Shown here: one piece after another, positions 61,706-64,000 of the stretch
Position numbering within the stretch: the stretch's first letter is position 1
Layout: the number at the start of each line of letters is the position of its first letter
Program-made: the position numbers and the translations under genes
Notes under the pieces: model-generated
What the model was told of the DNA's origin: nothing
The model's database searches: none
Seen by the model: only the letters and a program-made list of their open reading frames with translations
Assembly (NCBI GenBank): GCA_910586535.1
Contig: CAJUHS010000007.1
Location: 1 to 64,000 of the forward strand
Source of the DNA: an uncultured Oscillospiraceae bacterium
Lineage (GTDB): Bacteria > Bacillota > Clostridia > Oscillospirales > Ruminococcaceae
DNA length: 64,000 bases
Reading direction: 5' to 3'

Positions 61706-64000
61706 TTGAAAAATTTACAGATACCGCTGAAATTCAGCTTCAAAAATCTTCTTATAAACAAGGGCATTTACCTTTTCGCATTTTTTATCCCAATGATCGT
61801 TCTGCTGGTATCCTACTTTATTTTCGGGATATATCCTTTCGGGGACGAATCCGTGCTTGTGCTCGACCTGAGCGGTCAGTACGTATACTACTACGAAAAC
61901 CTGCGGGACGCTTTCTGGGGAAACGGCAGCTTTGTTAACAGCTGGAGCCGCAACCTTACAGGTGAAACCATGGGTATCTTCGCTTATTATCTGGCGAGTC
62001 CCTTTACCATGATAATAATGCTGCTGCCACGCTCCATAATGACCACCTCCCTGCTTATCATGCAGATGTTAAAGGTGGGAGCGGCTTCGGTGACGTTCTG
62101 TCTGTACCTGCGGAAGTCTAAAAGCACCGCACCCTATACCGCGCTTATTTTTTCAATACTTTACAGCCTTATGTCCTATATGATAGTGCAGCTCATGGAT
62201 CCAATGTGGCTGGACGGTCTTATCTATCTGCCCATAATAATCCTTGGCATAGAGCGGCTTATCGACAAGGGAGAGTGGCTGCTGTTTATAGTCCCCCTCG
62301 CGCTGATGTTTATAGCCAACTTCTATATCGGCTGGATGATAGCGATTTTCTGCTGTCTGTACTTTATAGTTTATTACTTTTTTATCTCAAAGGAGACCCT
62401 GCCGTTCCACTTCAAGCATATGCTTTTGGCGGGAGTTAAATTCGCCTGCGGAGGCATAATAGCCGCTGTCTGCGCGGCGTGGCTGCTGATACCTTTGTAC
62501 CACAGCCTGAGTCTTGGCAAATTCGAGTTTACCGACCCCAGCTATGAGCTTAAGACCCAGTTTGACTTTGCGGACTTTTTCATGAACATTCTCCCCAATG
62601 TTTACGACACCTGCCGTCCCGAAGGCTCGCCGGTAATATACTGCGGCGTTATTACCGTTTTGCTGATACCGCTGTACTTTTTTAACAGCAACATCAAGCT
62701 TCGGCAGAAGATAGGCTTCGGACTTCTGACCCTGTCGGTGATACTGTCCATGTATATGTCCACCGTGGACCTGGTATGGCACGGCTTTCAGGTACCCAAC
62801 TGGCTGCCCTACAGATACTCGTTTACGATAAGCTTCCTTATGCTTATTATGGCGGCGCAGGCTTTCGAGCGCATTGAGGGCATAAGCTTCAAGGAGATAG
62901 GCGGAGTATTCTTCCTGCTCACGGCTTACGTTCTGTATCTGGACAAGCAGGATCCTATAGTCTCCGCCAACGGCAAGGATATCGAAAAAATGAATATCCT
63001 TGCGGCTGTATGGTTCAGTATCCTTATGGCGGGACTTTACGCCCTTATGCTTTACCTCTGGAAAAAGCACTACAAGGTAAAGCCCGTACCAATTGCGATA
63101 GCGGTCATTGTTATAGTTGAAATGGCTGTAACGGCTACCTACACTATGTACAGCATAGACAGGGACGTGGTGTACTCCAAATACAGCTCCTACAACAGAT
63201 ATATCACACTGGGGCGTAATACCGTTGAAAAGATATACGATATGGACGACAGCCCCGTCTACAGGATAGAAAAGAACTTTCACCGCACCGTTAACGACCC
63301 TATGGCTTTCGGCTCGTTCGGACTTTCCCATTCAAGCTCCACCCTTAACGCCGCGCCTATCCAGTTCCTGCGAAATTTAGGCTTCTCCTACGGCGGACAC
63401 TATATTAAGTACAAAGGAGCCACCTATGTTACCGACGCGATATTCGGCATAAAATATGTTATGGAAAAGGGAAACGCTCCCCAGCCCGCAGAGGACGGAA
63501 CAACGCCTCTGCCAGAGGTGGAGAGGTCGAAGCACTACGATAACCTTGTGCTTGCCAACGGCGACAAAAAGGAGATAATGTACGTTTACGAGAACCCCTA
63601 CGCTTTGCCCGTGGCGTTCATGGCGGACGAATCAATAAAAGACCTGAGCTTCAATTCATGGGAAAATCCCTTTGAAAACCAGAATAAGCTGCTGTCTTCG
63701 CTTCTTTCGGACGAATACCGGGAATTTTTCAAGAGAATTGAAGACGTGGAGGTCGTTCCCGAAAATGCAAAGCCCAGCACCTACGGCACTCACACAAAGT
63801 ACGTTCCCAGAGTAGAGGGTGAGAACTCCCATATCGAGTTCATTTTTGAGGCTCCTACCGAGGACATGATCTATATGTATTTTCCCTCTCAGTATGAGCG
63901 GGAAGTAAACCTGTGGCTCAACAAGGATTTTGTGGACTACTACTACGAGGGCGGCAAAATGTGCATTCAGCCTTTGGGACACTTTTCCGCAGGCGACGAG
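61706..64000 (+). CDS. YfhO-like multi-spanning membrane protein (partial)
   Basis: The frame is open from a TTG, with GGAGGT 5 bases upstream, to the window end: 765 codons with no stop. The start has a helix after INKGIYLFAFFIPMIVLLVS and the typical LVLDLSGQYVYYYENLRDAF loop. Many helices follow, with NILPNVYDTCRPEGSPVIYC near residue 294. A large extracytoplasmic part with VYENPYALPVAF begins near residue 620. B. subtilis YfhO acts in glycosylating lipoteichoic acid. That role is possible here but not shown. The C-terminus lies outside the window. Confidence 0.88.
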   Translation, partial: MKNLQIPLKFSFKNLLINKGIYLFAFFIPMIVLLVSYFIFGIYPFGDESVLVLDLSGQYVYYYENLRDAFWGNGSFVNSWSRNLTGETMGIFAYYLASPFTMIIMLLPRSIMTTSLLIMQMLKVGAASVTFCLYLRKSKSTAPYTALIFSILYSLMSYMIVQLMDPMWLDGLIYLPIIILGIERLIDKGEWLLFIVPLALMFIANFYIGWMIAIFCCLYFIVYYFFISKETLPFHFKHMLLAGVKFACGGIIAAVCAAWLLIPLYHSLSLGKFEFTDPSYELKTQFDFADFFMNILPNVYDTCRPEGSPVIYCGVITVLLIPLYFFNSNIKLRQKIGFGLLTLSVILSMYMSTVDLVWHGFQVPNWLPYRYSFTISFLMLIMAAQAFERIEGISFKEIGGVFFLLTAYVLYLDKQDPIVSANGKDIEKMNILAAVWFSILMAGLYALMLYLWKKHYKVKPVPIAIAVIVIVEMAVTATYTMYSIDRDVVYSKYSSYNRYITLGRNTVEKIYDMDDSPVYRIEKNFHRTVNDPMAFGSFGLSHSSSTLNAAPIQFLRNLGFSYGGHYIKYKGATYVTDAIFGIKYVMEKGNAPQPAEDGTTPLPEVERSKHYDNLVLANGDKKEIMYVYENPYALPVAFMADESIKDLSFNSWENPFENQNKLLSSLLSDEYREFFKRIEDVEVVPENAKPSTYGTHTKYVPRVEGENSHIEFIFEAPTEDMIYMYFPSQYEREVNLWLNKDFVDYYYEGGKMCIQPLGHFSAGDE

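Overview
The window is a chromosomal stretch of a Gram-positive anaerobe of the class Clostridia. The best match is an Oscillospiraceae (Ruminococcus-like) gut or rumen bacterium; this placement is inference. The reasons are pyruvate:ferredoxin oxidoreductase, SpoVG, a T-box leader, Firmicutes-style Shine-Dalgarno sites, many TTGACA/TATAAT promoters with 17-base spacers, and AGCS, U32/DUF3656 and DUF4321 genes. No rRNA or tRNA gene, CRISPR array, transposase or integrase was seen.

Left part (1-16,400). An AGCS amino-acid symporter carries an unusual extra domain and is followed by nifJ. Next is a G5/LysM/M23 cell-wall peptidase behind a promoter and a WalR-type direct repeat. A possible structured RNA lies between two terminators. 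The shape-determining cluster mreB-mreC-mreD-PBP2 has repeat elements in all three intergenic gaps. A MinD-like ATPase, methylglyoxal synthase and a small ABM-like protein complete this part.

Middle (16,400-31,000). A T-box leader drives a decayed metalloprotease gene (DUF2268 type), hisS, a small zinc-ribbon gene and aspS. A SLOG-fold gene faces two small HTH regulators across a palindromic operator. NfeD and an SPFH/stomatin protein form a membrane pair. On the minus strand run a GH16 glucanase, sbcD (which appears to start at ATA) and a formate/nitrite-family channel. An Hpt protein is divergent from a protein that joins MshEN-like repeats to a CheX-like domain. greA and lysS follow.

Right part (31,000-64,000). 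Minus-strand genes encode a binding lipoprotein, two membrane proteins of unknown role, DUF4321, a U32/DUF3656 protein and ZapA. Plus-strand genes encode an MTA/SAH-deaminase-like amidohydrolase, a G5/3D-domain wall protein with a second WalR-type repeat, SbcC and aspartokinase. A pentose island follows: a YtfQ-YtfR-YtfT-YjfF-type furanose importer, araA, a GNAT gene, a kinase and araD on the minus strand, with a divergent AraR-type regulator. The right end holds a murC-lexA-CPBP protease-HD nucleotidase run, spoVG, a Nudix hydrolase and the start of a YfhO-like membrane protein that runs off the window.

The genes fall into a few themes: wall growth and shape (mreBCD, PBP2, two G5 proteins, murC, zapA), translation (hisS, aspS, lysS, greA), arabinose use, and DNA repair (sbcC, sbcD, lexA). 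I did not find a clear new defence or mobile system. The best leads are the two WalR-type repeats, the GACAC specifier of the T-box, the ATA start of sbcD, and the MshEN-CheX fusion beside an Hpt gene.
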